Positions 8,356 through 17,463 of a DNA stretch of 64,000 nucleotides are shown here, piece after piece. The translations under genes and the position numbers were made by a program. The first letter of the stretch is position 1; the number at the start of each line of letters is the position of its first letter. Origin of the DNA: Janthinobacterium sp. BJB426 (lineage in GTDB: Bacteria > Pseudomonadota > Gammaproteobacteria > Burkholderiales > Burkholderiaceae_D); NCBI RefSeq assembly GCF_002735705.1, contig NZ_PDZL01000001.1:1-64000 (forward strand). The letters run 5' to 3'. The notes beneath the pieces were generated by a model. The model did not search any database. It was not told the origin of the DNA and saw only the letters and a list, made by a program, of their open reading frames with translations.

Positions 8356-10038
8356 ATGGACAAGATTTGGTTGAAGTCGTACCCGGACAGCGTTCCTGCA
8401 GAGATTGACTGCACGCAATACCGTTCCGTCACGCATTTGCTGGAAGAGTCGTTCCAGAAATATGCGGACCGCAATGCTTTCGTGTGCATGGATAAATTCC
8501 TCACCTACCGCGAACTGGACCAGTTGTCGCAGCAGATGGGCGCCTGGCTGCAAAGCAAGGGCCTGCAAGCGGGCGCGCGCGTGGCGATCATGCTGCCAAA
8601 CGTGCTGCAGTATCCGGTGGCCATGGCGGCAATTTTGCGCGCCGGCTATACGGTGGTAAACGTGAACCCGCTGTACACGCCGCGTGAATTGCAGCATCAG
8701 CTGACCGATTCGGGCAGCGAAGCGATCATCGTGCTGGAAAACTTTGCCACCACGGTGGAGCAGGTATTGCCACATACCCAGGTCAAGCATGTGATCGTCG
8801 CCACCATGGGCGACTTGCTGGGCGGACTGAAAGGCACGATCGTCAACTTCGTCGTGCGCAAGATCAAGAAAATGGTACCCGCGTTTTCCTTGCCGGGCGC
8901 CATCAGCTTCAACAAGATGCTGGCCGAAGGCGCACGCCTGAGCCTGACGCCGGTGCAGCAGGGGCATGACGATATCGTCTTCCTGCAATACACGGGCGGC
9001 ACGACGGGCGTCTCGAAGGGCGCGATGTTGCTGCATCGCAACGTGATCGCCAACGTACTGCAAAACGAGGCGTGGATGTCGCCCGTGATGACGCCTGAAA
9101 TGCGGGCCACCTCGATGGGATTCATGTGCGCCCTGCCCCTGTATCACATCTATTCTCTGACCGTCAGCGCCCTGATGGGCATGCGCCTGGGCGGTATGAG
9201 CGTGCTGATACCCAACCCGCGCGACATCCCCGGTTTCGTCAAGGAATTGTCCAAACACAAGATCGTCGTCTTCCCTGCCGTCAATACCTTGTATAACGCG
9301 CTGCTGAACAATGCCGACTTCGCCAAGCTCGATTTTTCCAGCTACAAAGTGTGCAATGGCGGCGGCATGGCCTTGCAGCGCAACGTGGCCGAGCGCTGGC
9401 TGAAACTGACGGGTTGCCCGCTGATCGAAGGCTATGGCATGTCGGAAACGTCGCCCGTGGTGACGGGCAACCGCGTCGACATCACGGAATTTACGGGTAC
9501 CATCGGCTTGCCTTTCCCTTCGACGGAAGTGGCGATCTTGAACGACGACGGCGTGGAAGTGCCGCTGGGCGAGCCGGGCGAGATCGCCGTGCGCGGCCCG
9601 CAAGTGATGGCCGGCTACTGGCAGCGTCCGGACGAGACGGCCAAGTCGATGACGGTCGACGGTTACTTCAAGACGGGCGATGTGGGTGTCATGGATGAGC
9701 GCGGCTACGTAAAAATCGTGGACCGCAAGAAAGACATGATCATCGTGTCCGGCTTCAATGTGTATCCGAATGAAGTGGAAGACGTGGTCGCTTCCTGCCC
9801 TGGCGTGCTGGAATGCGCCTGCATCGGCGTGCCGGATGCCAACGCGGGCGAAGCCGTGAAAGTGTTTGTTGTGCGCAAGGATCCGAACCTGACGGTGGAA
9901 CAGATCCGCGAGCATTGCAAGCATGAGCTGACGGCTTACAAGAAACCGAAGTACATCGAGTTTCGTGATGAATTGCCGAAAACCAATGTCGGCAAGATCT
10001 TGCGCCGTCAATTACGCGACGAAAAGAAGGTTGCCTAA
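8356..10038 (+). CDS. fadD: Long-chain fatty acid-CoA ligase, second tandem copy
   Basis: Second 560-residue acyl-CoA synthetase, the same length as its upstream neighbour and clearly paralogous along its whole length. It keeps the YTGGTTGVSKG adenylation motif, GYGMSETSP, the VDRKKDMIIVSGFNVYPNE region and the C-terminal KTNVGKILRR lysine. Differences cluster in the middle of the N-terminal domain, where chain-length preference could differ; that is inference. It may be transcribed by read-through of the hairpin in front of it. Its TAA stop overlaps the stop codon of the convergent acyltransferase gene by four bases. Confidence 0.95.
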   Translation: MDKIWLKSYPDSVPAEIDCTQYRSVTHLLEESFQKYADRNAFVCMDKFLTYRELDQLSQQMGAWLQSKGLQAGARVAIMLPNVLQYPVAMAAILRAGYTVVNVNPLYTPRELQHQLTDSGSEAIIVLENFATTVEQVLPHTQVKHVIVATMGDLLGGLKGTIVNFVVRKIKKMVPAFSLPGAISFNKMLAEGARLSLTPVQQGHDDIVFLQYTGGTTGVSKGAMLLHRNVIANVLQNEAWMSPVMTPEMRATSMGFMCALPLYHIYSLTVSALMGMRLGGMSVLIPNPRDIPGFVKELSKHKIVVFPAVNTLYNALLNNADFAKLDFSSYKVCNGGGMALQRNVAERWLKLTGCPLIEGYGMSETSPVVTGNRVDITEFTGTIGLPFPSTEVAILNDDGVEVPLGEPGEIAVRGPQVMAGYWQRPDETAKSMTVDGYFKTGDVGVMDERGYVKIVDRKKDMIIVSGFNVYPNEVEDVVASCPGVLECACIGVPDANAGEAVKVFVVRKDPNLTVEQIREHCKHELTAYKKPKYIEFRDELPKTNVGKILRRQLRDEKKVA

Positions 10039-11207
10039 TTCGCAGCCAGGGCCGTGTCCGCCGCCAGGTTCCGCCCTGGGCGGGCGGGCAAGCCGAAGCA
10101 GGGGCGCAGCCAGTTCACCTTGCTGATCAGCAGCGACGTCCCCAGCCAGCAGGTCGCCACCGTGCCGGCCAGTACCAGCAGCGGTTCCACCACTGGCCCA
10201 AGCTTCAGGGGCACAAGCCAATAGGCCAGCAGCACGATGGCGCTCTGGTGCAATATGTACCAGGGGAAGACGGCCTGGCGCGCCCATGGCAGCCAGGCAA
10301 ACGGTTTATTCAGCAAGGTGTGCGACCAGCCAAGGATGGCGCAGATGGCCAGCCACATATACAGGTTGCGCATGGGCCAGGAGCCGAACGAGGCCCAGGT
10401 CAGCAGGTTTTCCGAATACACCAGGTCAAAGCCCAGATACACGGCAAACGCGCAGGGCGCCAGCAGCAGCGCATGCCAGCGCAAGCGCGCCAGTTCCTGC
10501 CACGCTCCCTTGTCATTGCCCAGCCACCAGCCATACAGGTACATGGTGAAATAGATGGCGTGTGCGTACCAGTCCTTCACCAGCGCATGGTTTTCCGGAT
10601 AGCGCAGTTTCAGGAAGGCCGTCGCCGCCAGCGCCGGCAGGGCGGGCAGGATCAACAGGCGCCAGTCGCGCAACCCCGTGAACAGCGGCCTTGCCCTGGC
10701 CAGCAGTGGCTGCAGCGCCACCAGCACAATGGTGTACAGCAACAAATACACGAGATACCACAGATGATTCCAGGTAAAACTGGTCTTCCAGCCCGTAAAT
10801 GCGCCGGCCGGCCAGGCATGGCCGCCAAAGTAATGCAGCAGAAATTGTCCATAGCCAGGCTCGACCAGGCCATTCGTGACGCCTTCGCAATACGGCTGCA
10901 CGGGTATCACCACCAGCACGCCAAACAGCAGGGGCAGCAACAGGCGCTTGACTCTGCGCCGCAGGAAAGCCTGCCTGGACGTTTGCGTCATCATGGCGCA
11001 GGACACGCCGGAAATGAGGAACACGATTTCCATGCGCCAACGGTTGATAAAGACCATGGGAAAGTTCAATGTTTCCGTCAAGTAACTGCTCTTCATGTGG
11101 AAGGCGGCGCCGTCCAGGTACAGCATGGCCGTGTGGTAGGCGATCAGCAGGCTGAAGACAAGAAAGCGCAGGGCATCGATATCGTAACGGCGAGAATTGG
11201 TGGTCAT
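10035..11207 (-). CDS. Membrane acyltransferase, acyltransferase 3 family
   Basis: Integral membrane protein of 390 residues with about ten hydrophobic segments. The opening YDIDALRFLVFSLLIAYH has the Asp-Ala-Leu-Arg and His pattern typical of acyltransferase 3 proteins (OpgC/OafA-like), which O-acylate glycans, sugars or envelope polymers. The start ATG at 11207 places this motif close to the N terminus, as usual. The acceptor is unknown. It is divergent from a membrane-anchored LytTR regulator, with 158 bases between them, suggesting local control of a surface modification. The last residues overlap the end of the second fadD. Confidence 0.82.
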   Translation of the reverse strand: MTTNSRRYDIDALRFLVFSLLIAYHTAMLYLDGAAFHMKSSYLTETLNFPMVFINRWRMEIVFLISGVSCAMMTQTSRQAFLRRRVKRLLLPLLFGVLVVIPVQPYCEGVTNGLVEPGYGQFLLHYFGGHAWPAGAFTGWKTSFTWNHLWYLVYLLLYTIVLVALQPLLARARPLFTGLRDWRLLILPALPALAATAFLKLRYPENHALVKDWYAHAIYFTMYLYGWWLGNDKGAWQELARLRWHALLLAPCAFAVYLGFDLVYSENLLTWASFGSWPMRNLYMWLAICAILGWSHTLLNKPFAWLPWARQAVFPWYILHQSAIVLLAYWLVPLKLGPVVEPLLVLAGTVATCWLGTSLLISKVNWLRPCFGLPARPGRNLAADTALAAN

Positions 11208-11365
11208 GGTCGCGGGATCCGTTGGTAAGGGAAGGTCCCAGCATAGGCAGGCCGCGCGGGGCGAACCAGCGAAAAGTGACCAATTGCGGGCTGTTTGTGA
11301 CGAGCGGTGATGCTGGGACGGCTTTGGGACCTTACAATCATGCAACTAATTCATCGTCCGACACC

Positions 11366-12232
11366 ATGCGCCTGTCTTCCACCGATTTGTTGCAACGATA
11401 CCGACGCTGGCGCCAGATCGCCGAACCAGCTTTCTGGATCATCCTGTATCTGCTGCAAACGTCGCTCAACTGCTGGATCAGCTGGACCGACCGTCAGCGT
11501 GCCGGGCTCGCTACGCCCTTCTGGGAAGTGGCTGTGTGGGAGTGGAGCAGCAACCTGGTGTTGCTGGCGCTGGTACCGCTGGTGATCTTGGCCAACCAGT
11601 TGCGGCCGCTGCACCTGGTGTTCCAGCGCCAGAACCTGCGCTGGCACCTGGTCGTCTCGCTGGTCTACAGCCTCGTGCATGTGCTGGCCATGGTGGCCTT
11701 GCGCAAACTGGCTTACTGGAGTGCCGGCAGCGATTACGATTTCGGTAACTGGTGGCGTGAATTGCCATACGAATATGTCAAGGATGTGCGTACTTACTTC
11801 TCCATCTTATTGTTCACGGGCTTTTACCAGTTGCTGCTGATGCGCTGGCAAGGCGAGGCGACCCTGCTGGGCGAACCCGATGAAGGCCCGGCAATGGAGC
11901 CGGTACAGCAGCCAGAACGGTTTCTGGTGCGCAAGCTGGGCAAGGACTTTTTGCTGCCCGCCAGCGACATCGAATGGATACAGGCCTGGGGCAACTATGT
12001 GAATTTGCATGTGCGCGGACACGATTACCCGCTGCGCTCGACCATGGCCGCCATCGAGCGCCGCCTGGACGGCAAGCGCTTCGTGCGCGTGCACCGCAGC
12101 TACATCGTCAACCTTGCATTTGTGCAGAGCATCGTGCCGCTGGAATCGGGTGATGCGCGCGCCGTGCTATCCACGGGCGGTGAAGTGCCCGTCAGCCGGC
12201 GCTACCGCGATGCCTTGAAAAGCATGGGCTAG
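11366..12232 (+). CDS. Membrane-anchored LytTR-family transcriptional regulator
   Basis: Regulator of 288 residues with an unusual layout. Residues 20-160 contain about four membrane segments (roughly 20-40, 60-79, 92-112 and 143-160), and residues 185-288 form a LytTR DNA-binding domain, including the WIQAWGNYVNLHV strand and the FVRVHRSYIVNL motif. There is no receiver domain, so it is not a classical two-component regulator; signal input probably comes through the membrane part. The ATG at 11366 is chosen because the membrane region begins just after it. It is divergent from the acyltransferase gene and convergent with the PhoD gene, overlapping the latter's stop by four bases (CTAG). Confidence 0.85.
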   Translation: MRLSSTDLLQRYRRWRQIAEPAFWIILYLLQTSLNCWISWTDRQRAGLATPFWEVAVWEWSSNLVLLALVPLVILANQLRPLHLVFQRQNLRWHLVVSLVYSLVHVLAMVALRKLAYWSAGSDYDFGNWWRELPYEYVKDVRTYFSILLFTGFYQLLLMRWQGEATLLGEPDEGPAMEPVQQPERFLVRKLGKDFLLPASDIEWIQAWGNYVNLHVRGHDYPLRSTMAAIERRLDGKRFVRVHRSYIVNLAFVQSIVPLESGDARAVLSTGGEVPVSRRYRDALKSMG

Positions 12233-13821
12233 ATGCGTTGCGCGCCAGCCTTGCCGTCCAGGACGGTAAAACTGGCCACTGTCGCGATGCTCGATGCGCC
12301 GTCGCGCACATTCTCCAGGCCCTGGAACAGGGTCGTGGTTTTCTCTGGCGTGATCTCCATCAGCATATAGCCGCGCTTGTCGCTGCGGCCGTAACGGATG
12401 TGCGGGTTCATCGCCACGTACTGCTCCGTGCGCGCTTGCGGGCGGGAACTCGAGGTGATTGAGGTACCGCAAAATTCGGTCGCCAGCACGGGATTATCCT
12501 TGCCGGTGGGGCGCATGGCATTGCGGCTCAGTTCGGTGGCATAAAAGGTGTGCACGTCGCCTGACAGTACCAGTGGATTGCTGGCCTTGCTCCTGCGCAA
12601 AGCGTCGAGCAGGTGCTGGCGCGCCATCGGGTAGCCATCCCAGCCATCGGTCCAGATGCGCTCGTCGCCGGGCCGCAAAATCGGCACCTGGCTCGATTGT
12701 GCCATCAGGGTTTGCTGGGCGAGGATATTCCAGCGGGCCGGGGAGTCGTCGAGGCCGGCTTGCAGCCAGCGCTGCTGTTCCTCGCCCAGCATCGTGCGCT
12801 GCGGTTTCAGCAAATCGGGGCAGTTGCGCGTGGTGACGGAATTCGAACCGCCGCGGCCCGGTTTGGCGCACGCGTGGTGGGCGCGGTATTGCCGGTCATC
12901 CAGCACGTGGAAGCGTGCCAGGCGGCCCCAGTCATAGCGCTGGTAGATGCGCATGTCGACAAAGCCGCGCCGTCCCAGCGGTAGCAACCGCAGCGGCATG
13001 TGTTCATAAAACACCTGGTAGGCGGCCGCGCGGCGCTCAAGAAACGACGGCGTGAGCAACTCGTCGCGGTCATTCCCGTAATCATTGGCCACTTCATGGT
13101 CGTCCCAGGTGACGATCCACGGCGCGGCCAGGTGCGCGCCCTGCAAGTCGCGGTCGCTCTTGTATTGCGCGTAGCGGGCGCGGTAGTCGGCCAGGCTAAA
13201 GCTTTCGTGCGTGCGCACGGCCCGGCTCGGGTGCTGCAACTGGTACGGTCCCCATTCGTAGATATAGTCGCCGAGGAAGGCCACCAGGTCGGGCGCGGCC
13301 GCGGCGATGTGCCGGTGCGCCGCATACGCGCCGAATTCCCAGTGCTGGCATGAGGCGACGGCCAGTTTCAGCGAGGCAGGCATGGCGCCGGGCTCGGGCG
13401 CCGTGCGCGTGCGGCCCACGGGGCTGACGGCGTCGCCCAGCATGAAGCGGTACCAGTACCAGCGCCCGGGTGTCAGGCCGCCCACGTCGACGTGCACGCT
13501 ATGCGCGAGGGCGGGCGTGGCCGTTGCCTGGCCCTTGGCGGCGATGCGCCGAAAACCTTCATCGTGGGCCACTTCCCAGCGCACGCTCAAGGCGATGGCG
13601 GGCGTGGCGGCTGCGTGCAGCGGGTCGTAGCAGATGCGCGTCCACAGCACGACGGAGTCCGGCAAGGGTGAACCGGACGCGACACCGAGCGCAAATGGAT
13701 AGCCGGCGCTGTTCAGGCGCGTGGCGGCGCTGGCGCTGGAACCGGACAGCACGCCGCCGGCCGCGGCAAGCGCACCGATGCGGGCGGCGCTCCGCAGGAA
13801 GATGCGGCGCTGGCTATCCAT
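12229..13821 (-). CDS. phoD: Alkaline phosphatase D family protein, Tat-exported
   Basis: Phosphodiesterase/phosphatase of 530 residues of the PhoD family, which releases phosphate from phosphoesters in the periplasm. Residues 4-10, QRRIFLR, form a twin-arginine motif followed by a hydrophobic segment ending near SASAA, so folded export by Tat is expected. The PhoD N-terminal domain follows, then the metallophosphatase core with VASCQHW, FLGDYIYE, TWDDHEVANDYG and LSGDVHTFYA metal-ligand segments. Length and motif order are normal. It is convergent with the LytTR gene. The thioesterase gene lies 36 bases upstream on the same strand and may be cotranscribed. Confidence 0.92.
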   Translation of the reverse strand: MDSQRRIFLRSAARIGALAAAGGVLSGSSASAATRLNSAGYPFALGVASGSPLPDSVVLWTRICYDPLHAAATPAIALSVRWEVAHDEGFRRIAAKGQATATPALAHSVHVDVGGLTPGRWYWYRFMLGDAVSPVGRTRTAPEPGAMPASLKLAVASCQHWEFGAYAAHRHIAAAAPDLVAFLGDYIYEWGPYQLQHPSRAVRTHESFSLADYRARYAQYKSDRDLQGAHLAAPWIVTWDDHEVANDYGNDRDELLTPSFLERRAAAYQVFYEHMPLRLLPLGRRGFVDMRIYQRYDWGRLARFHVLDDRQYRAHHACAKPGRGGSNSVTTRNCPDLLKPQRTMLGEEQQRWLQAGLDDSPARWNILAQQTLMAQSSQVPILRPGDERIWTDGWDGYPMARQHLLDALRRSKASNPLVLSGDVHTFYATELSRNAMRPTGKDNPVLATEFCGTSITSSSRPQARTEQYVAMNPHIRYGRSDKRGYMLMEITPEKTTTLFQGLENVRDGASSIATVASFTVLDGKAGAQRI

Positions 13822-13857
13822 GCCGTCTGAAAATAAAACGTGGGATTATTGCGACAA

Positions 13858-14298
13858 TCAAGACGACAACAAGGTCTCGATCGGCGGCACCTTGCGCGGC
13901 TTGCGGTCGGAGTCCGTCGCCACATAGATCAGGGTCGCTTCCGTGACTTTCACGATGCATGCCTGCAGGCGGTTGCGCTCGGCATACACCTCGACATTGA
14001 CGGTGATCGAGGTATTGCCAACCTTGACGATGTCGGCGTAGAAGGAGAGCAGATCGCCGACGAAGACGGGATTTTTGAAGACGAAGGAGTTGACGGCGAT
14101 GGTGGCGACGCGGCCGTTGGCGCGCCGCGTGGCCGGCAGGGAACCGGCGATATCGACCTGCGCCATGATCCAGCCGCCGAAGACGTCGCCGTACACATTG
14201 GCGTCGGACGGTGCGGGCATCATGCGCAATTCCGGCATTTTTCCGGCGGGAAGGCCGGAGGCGAGGCAGTTGTCGGGACGGTCGGGGGAGGTGCTCAT
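13858..14298 (-). CDS. Acyl-CoA thioesterase, YciA-type hotdog fold
   Basis: Protein of 146 residues that hydrolyses acyl-CoA to free acid and CoA. It contains the YciA/BACH hallmarks: NVYGDVFGGWIMAQVD near residues 35-50 with the catalytic Asp, followed by GRVATIAV and the SITVNVEVYAE strand. The protein is cytoplasmic and of normal length. It is divergent from the Atm1-type exporter (62 bases apart) and just upstream of phoD on the same strand. Confidence 0.9.
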   Translation of the reverse strand: MSTSPDRPDNCLASGLPAGKMPELRMMPAPSDANVYGDVFGGWIMAQVDIAGSLPATRRANGRVATIAVNSFVFKNPVFVGDLLSFYADIVKVGNTSITVNVEVYAERNRLQACIVKVTEATLIYVATDSDRKPRKVPPIETLLSS

Positions 14299-14359
14299 CT
14301 TTTATTCTCATGAAAGGCTACAATTGCCCCGATTGAACCATAAAAAGCCGACCTTCGCC

Positions 14360-16210
14360 ATGCGCCGTTCCCAGACTCCCCCTCCGCCCCGCTCGCCAGC
14401 CTCCGCCAGCCACAGCGATTTCGCCACCATCAAGACCTTGCTGCCATACCTGTGGGTTTACAAATGGAGAGTATTGCTGGCGCTGCTATGCCTGGTGGGC
14501 GCCAAGCTGGCCAACGTGGGCGTGCCCCTGATCTTGAAAAAACTCGTCGACGCCATGACTATCACGGCGGCCCATCCGCAAGCACTGCTGGTGTTGCCCG
14601 TCGGCTTGCTGGTGGCGTACGGCTTGCTGCGCCTGTCGACCACCTTGTTTACGGAATTGCGCGAATTCCTGTTTGCGCGGGTCACGCAGCGGGCCGTGCG
14701 CACCATTGCCCTGCAAGTGTTCCGCCACCTGCATGCTTTGTCGCTGCGTTTCCATTTGAACCGCCAGACGGGCGGCATGACGCGCGATATCGAACGGGGC
14801 ACGCGCAGCGTCGGCTCGCTCATTTCCTACACCCTGTTCAACATCTTGCCGACCCTGGTGGAAATCACCCTCGTGCTCGGCTACCTGGTCTTGCATTACG
14901 ACATCTGGTTCACCGTGATCACGGCGGTGGCGCTCGTGTCGTATATCGCGTTTACCGTGCTGGTGACGAACTGGCGCACGCATTTCCGCCGCACCATGAA
15001 CGACCTCGATTCAAAAGCCAATACCAAGGCCATCGATTCGCTGATCAACTATGAAACCGTGAAATACTTCGGCAACGAGGATTACGAGGCGAAGCGCTAC
15101 GACGAAGGCTTGCAGCGCTATGAATCGGCGGCCGTGAAATCGCAGACTTCCTTGTCCCTGCTCAATACGGGCCAGTCCCTGATCATCGCCACGGCCGTCA
15201 CCCTGATCCTGTGGCGCGCCACGGTGGGCGTGATCGCCGGCACGATGACCCTGGGCGACCTGGTGCTGGTGAACGCCTTCATGATCCAGCTGTATATTCC
15301 CCTCAATTTCCTGGGCGTCATCTACCGCGAAATCAAGCAAAGCCTGGCCGACATGGAACGCCTGTTTTCCTTGCTGAACGAGAACCGCGAAATCGCCGAT
15401 ACGTCAGAAGCCAAGCCGCTCGTCACGCGGGGCGCGGCCGTGCGTTTCGACCACGTGAATTTCAGCTACGAAGCCAAGCGGCAAATCCTGTTCGACGTGG
15501 ATTTCCAGATACCCGCCGGCACCACGACGGCTGTAGTGGGCCACAGCGGCTCGGGCAAGTCGACCCTGTCGCGCTTGCTGTTCCGCTTCTATGAAGTCGA
15601 TGGCGGCGGCATCACCATCGATGGCCAGGACTTGCGCGGCATCACGCAGGATTCCCTGCGCGCGGCCATCGGCATCGTGCCGCAAGACACGGTGCTGTTC
15701 AACGACACCATCGAATACAACATCGCCTATGGCAAGCCGGGCGCCACCAAGGAGGCCATCGTGGCGGCCGCCAAAGCGGCATCGATCCATGATTTTATTG
15801 AAAGCTTGCCAGATGGCTACAACTCCATGGTGGGCGAGCGGGGTTTGAAACTGTCGGGTGGCGAAAAGCAGCGCGTGGCCATCGCCCGCACCTTGCTGAA
15901 AGACCCTGCCATCCTGATCTTCGACGAAGCCACCTCGGCGCTCGATTCGAAGGCCGAGCAGGCGATCCAGTCGCAGCTGAAGGACATTGCCAAAAACCGC
16001 ACCACCCTGGTGATTGCGCACCGTTTGTCGACGGTGGCCGACGCCCAGCAAATCCTGGTGCTCGACCATGGCCGCATCGTCGAACGGGGCACGCATCCGC
16101 AATTACTGGCGCTCGATGGCCTGTACGCGCAGATGTGGCAACGCCAGCAGGCAAATATGGACGACGAGGCGCAAGAGGACGAGTTGGCGGGGCTGGCACC
16201 GGCAAAATAA
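14360..16210 (+). CDS. Atm1-type ABC exporter, fused membrane and ATPase domains
   Basis: Half-transporter of 616 residues with six membrane segments in the first ~340 residues and a C-terminal ATPase: Walker A GHSGSGKST, signature LSGGEKQR, Walker B ILIFDEATSALD. The membrane domain contains NYETVKYFGNE, typical of the Atm1/HMT1 heavy-metal and glutathione-conjugate exporter group. It should work as an inner-membrane homodimer. The start at 14360 is preferred because it gives the usual short hydrophilic N terminus; the reading frame stays open upstream, but that stretch overlaps the thioesterase gene. The substrate, perhaps a glutathione-bound iron-sulfur or metal complex, is inferred from the family only. 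Confidence 0.9.
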   Translation: MRRSQTPPPPRSPASASHSDFATIKTLLPYLWVYKWRVLLALLCLVGAKLANVGVPLILKKLVDAMTITAAHPQALLVLPVGLLVAYGLLRLSTTLFTELREFLFARVTQRAVRTIALQVFRHLHALSLRFHLNRQTGGMTRDIERGTRSVGSLISYTLFNILPTLVEITLVLGYLVLHYDIWFTVITAVALVSYIAFTVLVTNWRTHFRRTMNDLDSKANTKAIDSLINYETVKYFGNEDYEAKRYDEGLQRYESAAVKSQTSLSLLNTGQSLIIATAVTLILWRATVGVIAGTMTLGDLVLVNAFMIQLYIPLNFLGVIYREIKQSLADMERLFSLLNENREIADTSEAKPLVTRGAAVRFDHVNFSYEAKRQILFDVDFQIPAGTTTAVVGHSGSGKSTLSRLLFRFYEVDGGGITIDGQDLRGITQDSLRAAIGIVPQDTVLFNDTIEYNIAYGKPGATKEAIVAAAKAASIHDFIESLPDGYNSMVGERGLKLSGGEKQRVAIARTLLKDPAILIFDEATSALDSKAEQAIQSQLKDIAKNRTTLVIAHRLSTVADAQQILVLDHGRIVERGTHPQLLALDGLYAQMWQRQQANMDDEAQEDELAGLAPAK

Positions 16211-16405
16211 ATCGGGAATGTGAAATCAGTAGGAAAAATGCTACAGCCGCGCCGGTTCAGGCGCGCGTATAGCGCCTATTTGCGGGCAATCGCAGAAAAC
16301 GGCTGGTCCGGCGCTGAAAATGAAATAAAATTAATTCCATTGGTGGCGTCTGCACCACAGTTGTTTCGTTCGGAGTCCATCCGGTTTGTCCGCCCAGGAG
16401 AATTT

Positions 16406-17362
16406 ATGAAATTGACCAAAATCTTCGCCACGCTGCTCAGCGTCGGTGTCATCAGCAGCATGTCGCCAGTCCAGGCTCAGGAATTGACCGGCACCTTGGC
16501 CAAGATCAAGAAAGCCGGTTCCGTCACCCTCGGTGTGCGCGACGGCTCCGTGCCCTTCTCCTATCTCGATGACAAGCAGCAATACCAGGGTTATTCGATC
16601 GACCTGTGCATGAAAGTCGTCACGGCCCTGCAAAAGCACCTGGGCCTGAGCGAACTGAAAGTGGTGATGAGCCCCGTCACCTCGGCCAACCGCATCCCGC
16701 TGATGGCCAACGGTACCATCGATCTCGAATGCGGTTCGACGACGAACAACCTGGAGCGCCAGCAGCAGGTGGCATTCGCCCCGACCATGTTCGTTATCGG
16801 CAACCGCGTGCTGTCGAAAAAATCCTCGAATATCAAGACCCTGGAAGACTTGCGCGGCAAGACCCTGGTCGCCACGGCCGGCACGTCGACCATCAAGCAG
16901 ATGACCATCCTGAACAAGGAAAAAAACCTGGGCATGACGATTGCCGTCGGCAAGGATCATCCCGAATCGTTCCTGATGCTGGAAACGGGCCGCGCGGTGG
17001 CCGAAGCCAACGACGATATCCTGCTGGCCTCGCAAGTGGCCAACTCGAAGAACCCGAACGACTACGAAATCACCAAGGAAGCGCTGTCCGTCGAGCCATA
17101 CGGCATCATGCTGCGCAAGGGCGATCCAGCCTTCAAGAAAGTGGTCGATGACGCCCTGATCCGCCTGTACAAGAGCGACGACATCAACCGCATCTACGCG
17201 AAATGGTTTACCTCGCCGATCCCGCCGAAAAACATCAACCTGAAATTCCCCATGCCGCCGCAATTGAAGGCCGTCTTCACGAATCCGACCGATTCGGGCG
17301 ACCCGGCTGCGTATGCGGCCGTACCGGAAGCGCAGAAGACCTCGGACAAACGGAAAAAGTAA
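16406..17362 (+). CDS. gltI: Glutamate/aspartate ABC transporter, periplasmic binding protein
   Basis: Protein of 318 residues with a Sec signal peptide of about 24 residues ending in SPVQA. The mature part is a family 3 solute-binding protein with the GltI-type segments LECGSTTNN, ETGRAVA and IPPKNINLKFPMP. It captures glutamate and aspartate in the periplasm for the GltJKL complex encoded next. The ATG at 16406 has CAGGAG upstream. The 195-base gap before it shows no gene; an in-frame extension back to 16220 lacks a signal peptide and is rejected. A hairpin follows the gene. Confidence 0.93.
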   Translation: MKLTKIFATLLSVGVISSMSPVQAQELTGTLAKIKKAGSVTLGVRDGSVPFSYLDDKQQYQGYSIDLCMKVVTALQKHLGLSELKVVMSPVTSANRIPLMANGTIDLECGSTTNNLERQQQVAFAPTMFVIGNRVLSKKSSNIKTLEDLRGKTLVATAGTSTIKQMTILNKEKNLGMTIAVGKDHPESFLMLETGRAVAEANDDILLASQVANSKNPNDYEITKEALSVEPYGIMLRKGDPAFKKVVDDALIRLYKSDDINRIYAKWFTSPIPPKNINLKFPMPPQLKAVFTNPTDSGDPAAYAAVPEAQKTSDKRKK

Positions 17363-17380
17363 CAAGAGTGCGTAACAAAT

Positions 17381-17409
17381 CGGGGGGCGCAAGCCTCCCG
17401 TTTTAATTT
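17381..17409 (+). terminator. Hairpin between gltI and gltJ, likely partial terminator
   Basis: An eight-base-pair stem (CGGGGGGC / GCCTCCCG, one G-T pair) with a stable GCAA loop is followed by TTTTAATTT. Such a leaky terminator would give more binding protein than permease, a common arrangement for ABC importers. Confidence 0.7.
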
Positions 17410-17463
17410 ACGGGATGGGTGGCCGGCTGGCCGCCATCCTCGGGCTGCATGCGAAGGATGATC

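Noticed and set aside
8188-10011. Minus-strand open frame of about 600 codons opposite the second fadD
   Set aside because: Low-complexity His/Arg-rich translation antisense to a clear FadD; the same pattern appears opposite the first copy.
16220-16405. In-frame upstream extension of gltI
   Set aside because: It would bury the signal peptide inside the protein; the ATG at 16406 has a good ribosome binding site.
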